64,000 bases of DNA from Pseudomonas sp. P8_241 (GTDB lineage Bacteria > Pseudomonadota > Gammaproteobacteria > Pseudomonadales > Pseudomonadaceae), in the NCBI RefSeq assembly GCF_034008315.1, contig NZ_CP125377.1, forward strand, positions 4,524,501 through 4,588,500. The letters run 5' to 3'. Positions 44,333-53,532 of this stretch are shown one piece after another. The notes under the pieces are model-generated. The model saw only the letters and a program-made list of their open reading frames with translations. It was not told where the DNA came from and made no database searches. How positions within the stretch are numbered: the first letter of the stretch is position 1; each line of letters opens with the position of its first letter. Both the position numbers and the translations under genes were made by a program.

Positions 44333-45520
44333 TCAATGCAGCCCCGCCGCCTTGCAGGCGGCGACGAAGGTCGCGCCTTTTTTGTCCATGGCGTGCTTGA
44401 CCAGGGCGTTGGCTTTTTGCAGGGCGGGGCTGGGCCTGGCCCATTGCTCCGGGGGTAGCGGTTGTGACCAGGCCTGGACGCTTTCAGGCAGGGTCGGACG
44501 GCCTTTGCGGTGAGCCCATTCGGCGATCAGGTAGGGCATTTTCCAGAACACGATCACGCGTCTGACGTACCACCACCGCAGAGGCCAGCGGGAGCGTTTG
44601 CCATAACCGTAACGGTGTCGCTGCTCCGCGCTCAGATGCTCGGCGCCATCGTCTAGCGAGCCCATGAAGCGTGCACCTTTGCGTTCGATCTCAAAGGTGT
44701 GCAGGCCTTCATAAGGTTTGAGTTCATCTTCGGTGGGTGTAAGCCCCAGAACAACGAGCATGGGATTCGGCGTGTCCACCAGTTCCCCTTCCTCCATGTA
44801 GTTGCGGATCGACGTCCACATGCCCAGCGCATGTGCGTCACTGGGTTGGGCCGACAACACGAACTGCACCCTGTCGCGCTCTTCGTCCTCCAGCCCCATG
44901 CCGAACGTGTAATCGCGCATCGCGCCGTAGCTGGTCACGCCCTGGCTGCGGGCGACCCAGGCCACCACATTTTCCCAAGGCACGATCAGCACCTGGTGGG
45001 TGGTGTCGTCGATGTAGCAGACTTCGCGACGCTGGCGGTTGAAGCGGACGGGATAGCTTTTGGCCAGGGTTCGGACGTTGGAGAGCATGCCGTAAACAAC
45101 GGCACCTAGAGGGAGAATGGATGCAATGCTGAATTTACTACCTACCTCTATAAATAGGAGTAGATCGCGCCATGGAGTCTTAAAGTTTTCTGGATAAAAA
45201 AGCATTCCATACAGGATAAATAGGCTTGGCGCTATAAGAGCTACAAACAAAGGAATCCAGATTCCAAACGCCAATCTTTTCCCTTGTTCCACCATCCCGT
45301 AATTATTTCCTCCCAACTCCAGATAGGTCTCGTTCATCGCCGAAAAATTACGCCGCGACACCTGCGCCTGTCCGGTGTACACCGGCAACGGCGCCAGGAA
45401 CAAAGTTTCATTCAGGCCCCTGACCCGCAGCTCCCCGGCACGGGGCCGTTGGCTTTGAATATCAATGCCCGGCTCCGGGACAGTGGCTGTGCTTTTGCGT
45501 TTGAACAGTTGGCTAATCAT
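44333..45520 (-). CDS. DUF6708-type membrane protein, array copy E (effector-proximal), candidate immunity
   Basis: 395 residues. The start overlaps the effector stop by 8 nt (ATGATTAG), so it is the copy translated directly with the full-length effector and the best candidate for its cognate immunity. Block 1 is unique (FGIWIPLFVALIAPSLFILY, PENFKTPWRDLLLFIEVGSK), with an AT-rich coding segment at 45080-45300. Block 2 matches C and D. Confidence 0.83.
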   Translation of the reverse strand: MISQLFKRKSTATVPEPGIDIQSQRPRAGELRVRGLNETLFLAPLPVYTGQAQVSRRNFSAMNETYLELGGNNYGMVEQGKRLAFGIWIPLFVALIAPSLFILYGMLFYPENFKTPWRDLLLFIEVGSKFSIASILPLGAVVYGMLSNVRTLAKSYPVRFNRQRREVCYIDDTTHQVLIVPWENVVAWVARSQGVTSYGAMRDYTFGMGLEDEERDRVQFVLSAQPSDAHALGMWTSIRNYMEEGELVDTPNPMLVVLGLTPTEDELKPYEGLHTFEIERKGARFMGSLDDGAEHLSAEQRHRYGYGKRSRWPLRWWYVRRVIVFWKMPYLIAEWAHRKGRPTLPESVQAWSQPLPPEQWARPSPALQKANALVKHAMDKKGATFVAACKAAGLH

Positions 45521-48500
45521 CGATCGCCGCCATTTCCTCTCGGGTGAACAACCAGTAAGGGGCCTTGCTCAAGCCGCTGGGCAAGGTGTCCACGGCGTCG
45601 AGGACAAACCGGCCCTGGGCCGGCAGCCGTACGCCCCGAACGGTGGCGATGTGCAGATCGCGCAGGACAAAACAGGTGCGGTGAATCAAGTCGCGCTCGG
45701 CTTCCAGTTGGTAACCGATGTTGAGCGCCAGGGCGAAATCCGTGGTTTGCAGGGCTTCGCTGATGGGCAGGTGCAGGGTCAGCGCCTCTTCTGCCTGGCT
45801 GGCGACCACGGTGACCGCGGCCCAAGCCGCGCTGTTTTCCTGCCAGAGCAGGGGCGGCAAACGGGGATTGTAGGGACCGGGTAGATAGCGGTTGCGGGTT
45901 CGATGATAGGCCAGCAGCTGCAGTTGTCGGCTGTCCATTTCCCGGGTGCGGACACCGGGCAGGCGCAGTTGCAGGTAGGTGCGCGGGCCTTCGCGGACCA
46001 GCTCACAGGTCGGTTGTTGCACCACCCCGGCCAGGGCGCTCCAGTCTTCGGGCAGGCTGCGTTGCCGATCGGCCTTGCCCCAGGCACTGGCTTGCAGCCA
46101 TTTTTGAAACGCGTCCAGGTTGAAGTAGTTGTACAAACCTTCGCCCATCAGTTGCAGGGCCGTACCGATCAGCCCCACCAGATTGGTTTTGAGGCCGATG
46201 CTCAGCAACCTTGGGCTGGCTTCGGCCCAAGCCAGGGCTCGCAATTCGGCGGGTTTATTGAGAATCTGGTTGATGATCGAGAGGGTGTGTTTGGCACCCC
46301 AGATGTTGGTGCCTACCAGGATGCCGTCGCCAGCGATTTGCAGGGTCGTGGCCGCCAACCCCTGATGATTGCCTTCGGCGAGTGCTTTGCCCCATTGCCA
46401 GGAATGCTTGCCTGAATCAATTGCGGCGGCCAGAGCACCAAATCCAAAGGCACCAACCCCTGCAACACCCGCCCAACGTCCCAAACGGCTCATGGTGGTG
46501 AGCTTTCCGGCGGCACTGTCCATCTGTTCGATGTGCGCCTGCAATATGGTTACTGACAAGCCCTGAACCGCAGCAAAACCAGCAGCTGACATTAAGGTGA
46601 ATGTCTCAACGAGAGTCGCTAAGTCTGATAACGAACGATCTGTCTTTTTACCAAGCGCACTCAACACCTCAACAAACTTCTGCCCCTGATAAACAAACAG
46701 CAACAACGCAATCCCGTCCCCTCCAGACTTCAAGGCGCTACTCAGGGGCTTGCCAAACGTCCCCGTTGCACGGAAGTCGCGCACTGTTCGCTGCATTTCT
46801 TCACGCAACACCGGGGCCATGCCATCGACCACCGTGCCGATCTGCCCCGGCCCGCCGCCGCCGACGGTCAAAGCACGGCTGAGGCTGTCTTCCAACGGAA
46901 CCAGCGCAGCCCTGAGCTGATTGATCCGCTGGTTATAAACCTGCTCGCTGCCCGGTGTTGTCGAGCCGAAGGTCTGCTGCGTCATCTCGCGATGGCGCAG
47001 TTTGTAGGTGTCCTTGAGCTGGCGGCGCAGATCGAGAGCGGCATCGCGGGTCTGGTTGAACGCCTGGATTTCGTAGGCCGACGCCGCCCGCAGGGTCAAG
47101 CCGCTGCGGGAGAACTCGCGCAACAGCTGCAGGCGTGCGGGCGCGCCGAGATTCCGGAGGAAGCTGTTGGGGTCGATAGGTTGTTGTCGCTTGAAATCAC
47201 TGTGTGCTCGATCCAGCTGGTCTGCAGCATGGAGCTGATGCGCTGGAACATATGCCCCATCCAGCAAACTCTGCAGCCCCCTGAACCGCGTATTCATATC
47301 GGCATAGTTGGGCAGCCGCTCGCTCATCAGGCTGTTGAATTGATTGGCCAGCACATTGACGCTGGCCAGGCTGTCCTGGGCCGTGGCGACATTGATCGAG
47401 AAGTTGCTCAGGTCCAGGAGCTTCTTGCGCACATCCAGCTGTTCGGCGAGGGTCAGGGTTTCCAGCCCCGGTACCACGGTGAGCGGGTTTTGCTCGAGAA
47501 AGGTGGCGAGCTTTTCAGTCGGGTCACGCTGGCCGCACAGGGCCGCCACGCAGACGAATTCGGTTTCCAGGCGATGCTGGATGAGCGCGCTTTGTTCGAA
47601 ATCGTAGTACCAGGCAGCACGGTGGAAATGGCCGCCGACAATCATGTTCAAGCGGTCTTCGCGAATGGCCTGAAGACGCTTTTGCCAATGGCTGAGCAAC
47701 GCTTGCTGCTGGCGGACGAACGCTTGCATGTCCGCCCGATTGACCAGGTGATCAATGCCACGCTGGCCGATGGCCTCGCCGTGCAACGCCTCCCAGGTTC
47801 GCACGTGGAGGCCGGCGATGGTGCTTTGATGTTTTTGCCAAAGCACTTCGCCCAGGCAATCGTGCAGGCTGACGAAGGCGCGCGCATAAGGATCGCGTGT
47901 CGCCGCCCTTCGCCAGTACTGCTCGTCGCCATAGATCGCCCCCCCGGCATGCTCGCGTCGGACTCGTAAGTAATCAAGCACAGCTGCCCGCTGTTGCGGG
48001 TCAAGCTCCTCGTTCAAGGCTTTGACATCGGGATCTGTGGTGGCCAGGTCATCCAGGCGCGCCGCACTCATCTCGTACAAGGACTGGATGAAGGCGCCGG
48101 TGAGGTATTTGCGCTGGGCGTCATCGTCGGCGCTCCAGTGCTCGATCCAGTCGGCCACCTGCAGTTGGGCGCTGGCCAGGTCGCGCATCACGCCAAAATC
48201 GTCGCGCAAGACCAGAAACAGATAATCGTTCTGGTAGAGGCCCAACACCTGACTGGTCAGCGCTTCAATCGCCGTGGCCTTGAACACCGGCGTGGCTTCC
48301 CAGCTATAGGGTTGGCGTTCTTGCGGATGGGCGCCCTCGGGCAATGACTCGAGCCCACGGACGCCGGATGCCAGGTTGTTCTGCGCGACCTCCGCCAGCC
48401 AGCGTTCGGCCTGCGGCGTGCTCAACAAGTGAGTCCCCCCGGCGGCCGGGCAAGCACTCGCCAGATCGATGCGTTGCATCAGACGTTCGCGCTCGGCCTT

Positions 48501-48947
48501 GACCTTGAGCACTTGTGCGCACTTGTACGCCGTCCACTGGATTTCCGAGTAGCTGGCATACAAGGTGTGCTGCCGGTTAAAGATCAAATGAGGTTCGCCC
48601 ACCGCCGCGGTGCGTTTGTCGGCCGATACCTCCTGACTGTTCCAGAGCAGCTTGCTGATTTGCCCTTGTTCAATACTGTATTCGTGCAGATGCCCGGTCG
48701 TGTCGTCGATGATGTACAGGTAGCCATCGCGCAATAGTCGAATGCCCAGCGGCTGGCTGTTCAACGTCAGCGGCATGGGCAGTTCCGACGAGGGATCGAG
48801 GTGCTCGACCAGGCCGTAGCGCAGCGGCAACAGCTGCACTTGCCGGCCCATCAAGGGGCAGAGCCCTATCGGTGAACGGGCATCCTTGGCGCTCTTGGCC
48901 AGGGCGGCGATATTGGCGCTTGTTTTGGGTGCTGATTGTGTCGTCAC
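45513..48947 (-). CDS. VasX-like T6SS pore-forming effector
   Basis: 1144 residues from GTG 48947 with AAGGAGG upstream; the start overlaps the DUF4123 stop (GTGA). The N-terminus has the VasX-type leader: SPIGLCPLMGRQVQLLPLRY and GIRLLRDGYLYIIDD (about residues 25-85). A long alpha-helical middle follows, and the last third has several hydrophobic helices (GDGIALLLFVYQG, LMSAAGFAAVQGLSVTIL, VAGVGAFGFGALAAAID, LVGLIGTALQLMGEGLY), as in colicin-like toxins that permeabilise the inner membrane. The last codons (PSGLSKAPYWLFTREE, MAAIDD) are repeated as orphan tails downstream. Delivery by the VgrG and DUF4123 of this module is inferred. Confidence 0.85.
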   Translation of the reverse strand: MTTQSAPKTSANIAALAKSAKDARSPIGLCPLMGRQVQLLPLRYGLVEHLDPSSELPMPLTLNSQPLGIRLLRDGYLYIIDDTTGHLHEYSIEQGQISKLLWNSQEVSADKRTAAVGEPHLIFNRQHTLYASYSEIQWTAYKCAQVLKVKAERERLMQRIDLASACPAAGGTHLLSTPQAERWLAEVAQNNLASGVRGLESLPEGAHPQERQPYSWEATPVFKATAIEALTSQVLGLYQNDYLFLVLRDDFGVMRDLASAQLQVADWIEHWSADDDAQRKYLTGAFIQSLYEMSAARLDDLATTDPDVKALNEELDPQQRAAVLDYLRVRREHAGGAIYGDEQYWRRAATRDPYARAFVSLHDCLGEVLWQKHQSTIAGLHVRTWEALHGEAIGQRGIDHLVNRADMQAFVRQQQALLSHWQKRLQAIREDRLNMIVGGHFHRAAWYYDFEQSALIQHRLETEFVCVAALCGQRDPTEKLATFLEQNPLTVVPGLETLTLAEQLDVRKKLLDLSNFSINVATAQDSLASVNVLANQFNSLMSERLPNYADMNTRFRGLQSLLDGAYVPAHQLHAADQLDRAHSDFKRQQPIDPNSFLRNLGAPARLQLLREFSRSGLTLRAASAYEIQAFNQTRDAALDLRRQLKDTYKLRHREMTQQTFGSTTPGSEQVYNQRINQLRAALVPLEDSLSRALTVGGGGPGQIGTVVDGMAPVLREEMQRTVRDFRATGTFGKPLSSALKSGGDGIALLLFVYQGQKFVEVLSALGKKTDRSLSDLATLVETFTLMSAAGFAAVQGLSVTILQAHIEQMDSAAGKLTTMSRLGRWAGVAGVGAFGFGALAAAIDSGKHSWQWGKALAEGNHQGLAATTLQIAGDGILVGTNIWGAKHTLSIINQILNKPAELRALAWAEASPRLLSIGLKTNLVGLIGTALQLMGEGLYNYFNLDAFQKWLQASAWGKADRQRSLPEDWSALAGVVQQPTCELVREGPRTYLQLRLPGVRTREMDSRQLQLLAYHRTRNRYLPGPYNPRLPPLLWQENSAAWAAVTVVASQAEEALTLHLPISEALQTTDFALALNIGYQLEAERDLIHRTCFVLRDLHIATVRGVRLPAQGRFVLDAVDTLPSGLSKAPYWLFTREEMAAIDD

Positions 48948-49816
48948 AGCAGGCCTCCTTGGCGATGTGCAGCACGGTTTGCCGCCAGATCGGCAGCACG
49001 TTCCAAGCGCGCCAATGGGGCGCCCGCTGTCGCCTGCGCCAGCAGTTGAGCAATGTCAGGATGTTCAGTCACAGGCTGGCCGGCCAGATAAGCAAAAACG
49101 TTCGCGTAAAGGGTCAGTTCCTGCTCTGAGGAAAAGCCTTGCCGGTAGGCTTCGCTGGCCAGTTTTTGTGCGTATGGCCGACGCTCAGGCAGCGTAAATC
49201 TCGCCATGAAGGCAGGAAAATATGTTTGCAGGTGCTCACTCAAACTGCAGACGATGTTGCGAAACTCAACCTCTCCCAGCGCCGCAAGCTCCCGGTCGGT
49301 CAATCGATAAGTCTGCGGTTCAGCGCAGGGCTGTTCGGGGCGAATGTGCTGGCGCCAGACCCCTTCGACCCCATCAGGCAGACAGAAGTGTGCGACAAGC
49401 CCGAACCAGCGTGCGCTGCCGTCTTGCTCTGCCAGACGCAACAGCTGATGCATGACGGCAGGATCAGCAATACGTGGCATAACCTCCACGCCATCCGCCT
49501 GTTCGACACTGAGCAGGTGGCGCCAATGCTCGAGCTGCGACTGCACATCAGCCTCACTGAACAGCAGGTAGCCCCATTCGAGGGCGGCGTGCTCGCAAAA
49601 ATAAGTCAGAAGCGGATCAGCACTGCCTTCGAGCGCGATCAAGCAAGGCGAAATGTCTGCCAGCTCATGCCAGCGTGTATCCCGATACAAACAGTAGAGG
49701 GGTCTATTCCAGCGAGACAGGCGTTGCATCAGATCCGCTACGCTGACACCGTCCAATAGCAGGTAGGCGGGAGCCGCCCAGGGCAAATCATCCGGCAATG
49801 GCGGTAACTCAAGCAT
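48944..49816 (-). CDS. DUF4123 T6SS adaptor, module 2
   Basis: 290 residues from ATG 49816 (GGAGGGG upstream, 8-nt overlap with the vgrG end). It has APAYLLLDGVSVADLMQRLS at the N-terminus and LEWGYLLFSEADVQSQLEHW in the middle, the DUF4123 layout. It is quite different from the module 1 adaptor, in keeping with a different cargo. Its position between vgrG and the VasX-like gene marks it as that toxin's loader. Confidence 0.85.
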   Translation of the reverse strand: MLELPPLPDDLPWAAPAYLLLDGVSVADLMQRLSRWNRPLYCLYRDTRWHELADISPCLIALEGSADPLLTYFCEHAALEWGYLLFSEADVQSQLEHWRHLLSVEQADGVEVMPRIADPAVMHQLLRLAEQDGSARWFGLVAHFCLPDGVEGVWRQHIRPEQPCAEPQTYRLTDRELAALGEVEFRNIVCSLSEHLQTYFPAFMARFTLPERRPYAQKLASEAYRQGFSSEQELTLYANVFAYLAGQPVTEHPDIAQLLAQATAGAPLARLERAADLAANRAAHRQGGLL

Positions 49817-51825
49817 GGGATTGCCCCTCCTGTTGTGCAGCGGCTTCGCAGATGGCACAGATCGGTTTTCTGGCCAGCAAGGCGCTGCGCTGCGTCTGTG
49901 GTATCAAGGGCGCATGCAGAGCCGTCGGTTCAACAGGCCGAGCTTGCAAGGCGTTGACGCCGACTAAAGGCGCACCGCCGACTTGAATCTCTGTGCTGCT
50001 GAAAATGCCACCCGGCCCGATCACGATGTGCTGGCCGCCGGCTTTCAAGGTGATGCTGACCCCGGCATCGAGGATAAGATTCGCCCCGGCCTTGAGGTGC
50101 ACCTGCTGGCCGGCTTCGACCACCAGCGTCTGGCCGACACGGGTGTGGCTGCTGTGGGCCACCTGCAAATAATCGTTGGCCTTGAGCTCGACCTTGCGGT
50201 CGGCAGTCACGGTGCGCCGGTCTTCTGCTTCCAGCACCGTGATGCTGTCGCCCTTGATGATTTCATGCCGCTGGTTACCCACCTCCAGCCGGCTGTCGTT
50301 GAGGACTTGCTGTTGTAGGTCACGCTGGGCGCGCAGGTAGATCAGCTCCTGGCCGGCGCGGTCTTCGATCGACAGCTCGTTGAAGCCGCCATTGGCCGGT
50401 GAGCTGTGGCTGCGCAGCACGGTTCGGGTCTTGTGTTCCGGCAAGGGATACGGCACGGCGGTAACCGTGTTCGGCACGCAGCCGGTGATCAAAGGCTGGT
50501 CGGGGTTGCCCTCCAGAAAGGTCACCAGCACTTCCATGCCGATGCGCGGGATAGTCACCGCGCCAAATTGTTCACCCGCCCACGCGGATGACACCCGCAG
50601 CCAGCAGCTGCTCTTGTCACTGTTGCGTTCGGCGCGGTCCCAATGAAACTCGACCTTGACCCGCCCATGTTCATCGCAAAAGATCTCCTCCCCCGCAGGA
50701 CCGGTGACACGGGCGGTCTGGCTGACCAGCACCGATTGTCGCGTGACCAGCGGCGGACGATAAAACACGTCCCAGGGAATTGCGCCAAAGCTGTTGCGAT
50801 AGCCCTGGGTAAAGCCGTCTTCAGGCTGGACGTCGCTGCTGACCGACTCTTCAAGCACCTGGGGTTGTTTGCCCCGGTGATGGACACTGAGCAGCAACCA
50901 CAAGTCGTTGTAGGCTTGCCGCGGGTGCTCGCTCAGGCCAAAGAAATGACCGCTGCGCAGGCTCGGCTGGTCGCTTTGGCCTTCGGCCAGTTGGTAGTCG
51001 ACACGGTGCCGCTCCAGCGCCTGACGGGCCAGTTGTCGGCCGAGTTTTTCATTCTCGATCAGCGCCGGGTAACGGTAGTCTTCGAGTGCTGGGGTAAACC
51101 CGGCGGTGAACTGGCTTTCCAGCAAGCGGCTGGGGCGTTTCAAGTCATAGCCGCGGCGCGTGGCCGTGCTGGTTCGGGTGCTCAAGCGCAGGGAGAACTG
51201 GCTGACCACCGGATGCTCGGCGACCAGGCCAGAACCTGGCTGACAAGGCGTTTCGCCGAGTTTGGGGAACCAGGTCTGATCGTCGCTGAAGACCAGGTGA
51301 TGCCCTTCCGGGCTGTGTTGATGGTGCCAGGCAATCCCGTCTTCGCTGCACAGCCGCTGGATGAAGTCGAAGTCGCTTTCCCTATTGCGTGCAGTATTCA
51401 CGCACGGGACTGGTGCTGACGTTGAAGGTCACGGCATCGCCGAGAATACCGTGCCCCTTGAGGACCTCGGCAATGATCTGCGGCACGCTCTGGTGCTGGA
51501 AAATCCGCTGGTTGTGGCTGAACTGCAAGTAGTGCAGCGCCGGCACCAGGGTCAAATGGTAGCGCGTCAGGCGCTTGCCGGACGCACCGACCGACACCTC
51601 TTCGATACGCCCATGAAGGCCTTCGCCGTTGTGACCGAACCGCAGAAAGGCCGGCTGGCTGAGCAGGCTCTCCAGGTCCAGATCCGGGTACTCGCTGACC
51701 AACTCCACCCGGATCGCATACAAGGTGCTGATGCTTTCGACACCGTCAAACGCCAGGACCTTGAAATCGTTGCGTACGGTGGGAATTTTCAGTTCGAAAT
51801 GCGCGGTATGGGCCGATGCGAACAT
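49809..51825 (-). pseudogene. vgrG: VgrG spike protein, module 2, frameshifted
   Basis: The frame from ATG 51825 gives a normal VgrG N-terminus (MFASAHTAHFELKIPT) but stops at TAG 51384-51382 after REYCTQ. The remaining 500 codons continue in another frame from RESDFDFIQRLCSEDG, where VgrG of module 1 reads DYCVQYDESDLHFIQRLC. Loss of two bases, for example one TA from a TATA, explains the break. The rest is intact: OB domain TGPAGEEIFCDEHGRVKVEF, beta-helix TVTADRKVELKANDYLQVAH, Cys tail PICAICEAA. If real, the module cannot assemble its own spike. Confidence 0.85.
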
Positions 51826-51994
51826 AAGCTGATCCTTGAGCTGAGAACGACAACCGCGCGAACCCCAAACCAGGACGGCATGGACAAGCGGTTACGGCCG
51901 GGCAAGCTAACAAGAAGGCACAAGGGTGAATGCCGGAAAAATCCACTGATCACGTCGGAAATTTCCGTATTTTCAGAATGTTGTTGTTTGAACC

Positions 51995-52028
51995 AAAAAA
52001 AACCCCATCGAAATTCGACGGGGCTTTT
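51995..52028 (-). terminator. Bidirectional intrinsic terminator after the DUF1329 gene
   Basis: The stem CCCC..CGAAATTCG..GGGG is flanked by A8 on the left and TTTT on the right. For the leftward DUF1329 gene (stop 52058) the RNA would end in U8. It separates the catabolic genes from T6SS module 2. Confidence 0.85.
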
Positions 52029-52057
52029 GTCATTGCAGTGTCTCGATCGGTAAAGGC

Positions 52058-53440
52058 TTACCGCCCGATCGCCCGCGCCGCATCCGCGGTGTATTGGTCC
52101 GGGGTGAATTTACCTTCGTTGAGGATCGGCCCCTTTTTCGCTTCGTTGGTCATGCCGTAACCGGTGTACTGGCCAGAGTTCAAGTCCATGAAGAACTGTG
52201 AACCGGCCTGCCAGCCGCTCATGTCAGGGTGGTAGTAGTAGTTGATCATGGCGTGTTTCCACAGTTGCCCACGGGCGTCGTAGTTGTCGGCCATGACCGC
52301 GTTCCAGGTGTCTTCGTCGATGAACAGCACACGCTTGCCATAGACATGGCGAAAGCCTTCCTTCAAGTCGGCTTCCAGCACCCACACGCGACGCAACTCA
52401 TAACGCATGAGATCGGGGTTGGGGTGGTTGGGGGTCAACATCTCGGAGAGCTTGACGGTCCCGGCGTTGGGTTTGTAGGCGTTGGCCGGGCTGTAGATCT
52501 CTCGCTTGCCAACCAGCTTCCAGTTGAAACGCTCCGGTGAGCCGTTGAACAAGCGGTCCTCATCGACGGTCATGGTGCCGTTGGTGCCGATCATCGGCTG
52601 ATCGTAACCGTAGCCCGGCAGTTGCCGCACACGCCGGGTGGACGGGCTGTAAGACCAGGCCTGACGCGACTCGACGGCGAAGTTGTAGGGTTCGTGGGAA
52701 ATGCTCAGGGTGCCGTTGTCGCGGGCCGGTTTGAGGGTCATGTTGTTGCTCATGGCCTGGATCTTGCCATCCGTGGTGGGCTCGACGGTTGGCGAGTTGG
52801 CCTGCGACAGGTTGCGTGCATAGGCACGGCCCCAGCCGATGCTGCCATTGGGCAGGACCGAGGCCAGGTCAGAGGTCTTTTCCTCAGTGTAGGCACGCGC
52901 CGGCAACTGGTGGTTCCACAGCAGTTCCATGCCGTTCTTGGGTATCGGAAACGGCACCTGGCCCAGCCCTTCAAAACCTGCCCCGTCATTGACCAGCTTG
53001 GCATTCAGGGCATTGCTCATGGCCCGCTTGCACACGTAATCGGGGTAGCGGAAATCCCGATGGCCGGGGTAAATGTTCATCTTGTAGGTAGTCGGATACT
53101 TCTTCAGCAGCGCCTTCTGCCCTTCGGTCAAGTGTGCCTCGTACTGGCTCATGTTCTGCGCAGTGATCACCAGGACCGGCTTCTCCGCCGCGTAGGGATC
53201 CACCGGCTGGTCGCCGGAGAATTTCACATGATTCCAGCCTGGGACTTCACCCAGGTATTTGCCGGTGTACGGCGGAATGGTGCCCTCGGCGTTGCCGGCT
53301 TGCTCGGCGCCGACACAGGTCAGCTCCTTGCCCAGCCTGGCTGCTTCCTGGGGTGTTACCGCGGCGTGCGCATAACCCATCAGCCCGCTATTGGCTGTGA
53401 CTGCGACCGCGAGCATGAGACCTGTTCTTGTTATTTTCAT
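52058..53440 (-). CDS. DUF1329 family protein (outer-membrane lipoprotein LolB-like fold)
   Basis: 460 residues. GGAGG lies 7-8 nt before ATG 53440; the frame's first codon at 53509 lies inside the operator and was rejected. The signal peptide (LMLAVAVTANSGLMGYAHA|AV) directs export. The mature part matches DUF1329 proteins, for example LTCVGAEQAGNAEGTIPPYT, DYVCKRAMSNALNAKL, KLVGKREIYSPANAYK and GKRVLFIDEDTW. DUF1329 genes accompany DUF1302 genes in many catabolic clusters and are thought to help move hydrophobic substrates across the envelope. It is a single gene with its own perfect operator 67 nt upstream and a strong terminator behind. Confidence 0.88.
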   Translation of the reverse strand: MKITRTGLMLAVAVTANSGLMGYAHAAVTPQEAARLGKELTCVGAEQAGNAEGTIPPYTGKYLGEVPGWNHVKFSGDQPVDPYAAEKPVLVITAQNMSQYEAHLTEGQKALLKKYPTTYKMNIYPGHRDFRYPDYVCKRAMSNALNAKLVNDGAGFEGLGQVPFPIPKNGMELLWNHQLPARAYTEEKTSDLASVLPNGSIGWGRAYARNLSQANSPTVEPTTDGKIQAMSNNMTLKPARDNGTLSISHEPYNFAVESRQAWSYSPSTRRVRQLPGYGYDQPMIGTNGTMTVDEDRLFNGSPERFNWKLVGKREIYSPANAYKPNAGTVKLSEMLTPNHPNPDLMRYELRRVWVLEADLKEGFRHVYGKRVLFIDEDTWNAVMADNYDARGQLWKHAMINYYYHPDMSGWQAGSQFFMDLNSGQYTGYGMTNEAKKGPILNEGKFTPDQYTADAARAIGR

Positions 53441-53506
53441 GTGATGCCTCCTTCGCTGATAAGGCTTTGTGGAATGGACCCATTGTTCGTGTTCTGCCGG
53501 CCCCGA

Positions 53507-53524
53507 CATCGTCCGGAAAGACTA
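53507..53524 (-). promoter_or_regulatory. Regulon motif copy 11, CATCGTCCGGAAAGACTA
   Basis: Perfect consensus, directed to DUF1329. AACAAT (4 of 6) starts 20 nt downstream. Confidence 0.78.
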
Positions 53525-53532
53525 AGGCGGCG

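Larger units (their letters stand above)
39238..45520 (-). repeat. Tandem array of five ~1,270-bp units: effector 3' tail plus immunity-type gene
   Basis: Start codons are at 45520, 44251, 42982, 41712 and 40440, spaced 1269, 1269, 1270 and 1272 bp. Each gap of about 80 bp between copies keeps an orphan copy of the effector C-terminus (PSGLSKAPYW[L/S]FTREE) followed by MAAIDD and stop, at about 44244-44320, 42975-43050, 41705-41780 and 40433-40508. In every unit this tail overlaps the next start by 8 nt, exactly as the full effector does at 45513-45520. Long stretches are almost identical between units; differences are confined to defined blocks. Confidence 0.92.

Noticed and set aside
39238..45520. 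The five-unit array as an assembly artefact
   Set aside because: Each unit has its own sequence in the transmembrane block, so the copies are distinct. Exact copy number still needs long reads.
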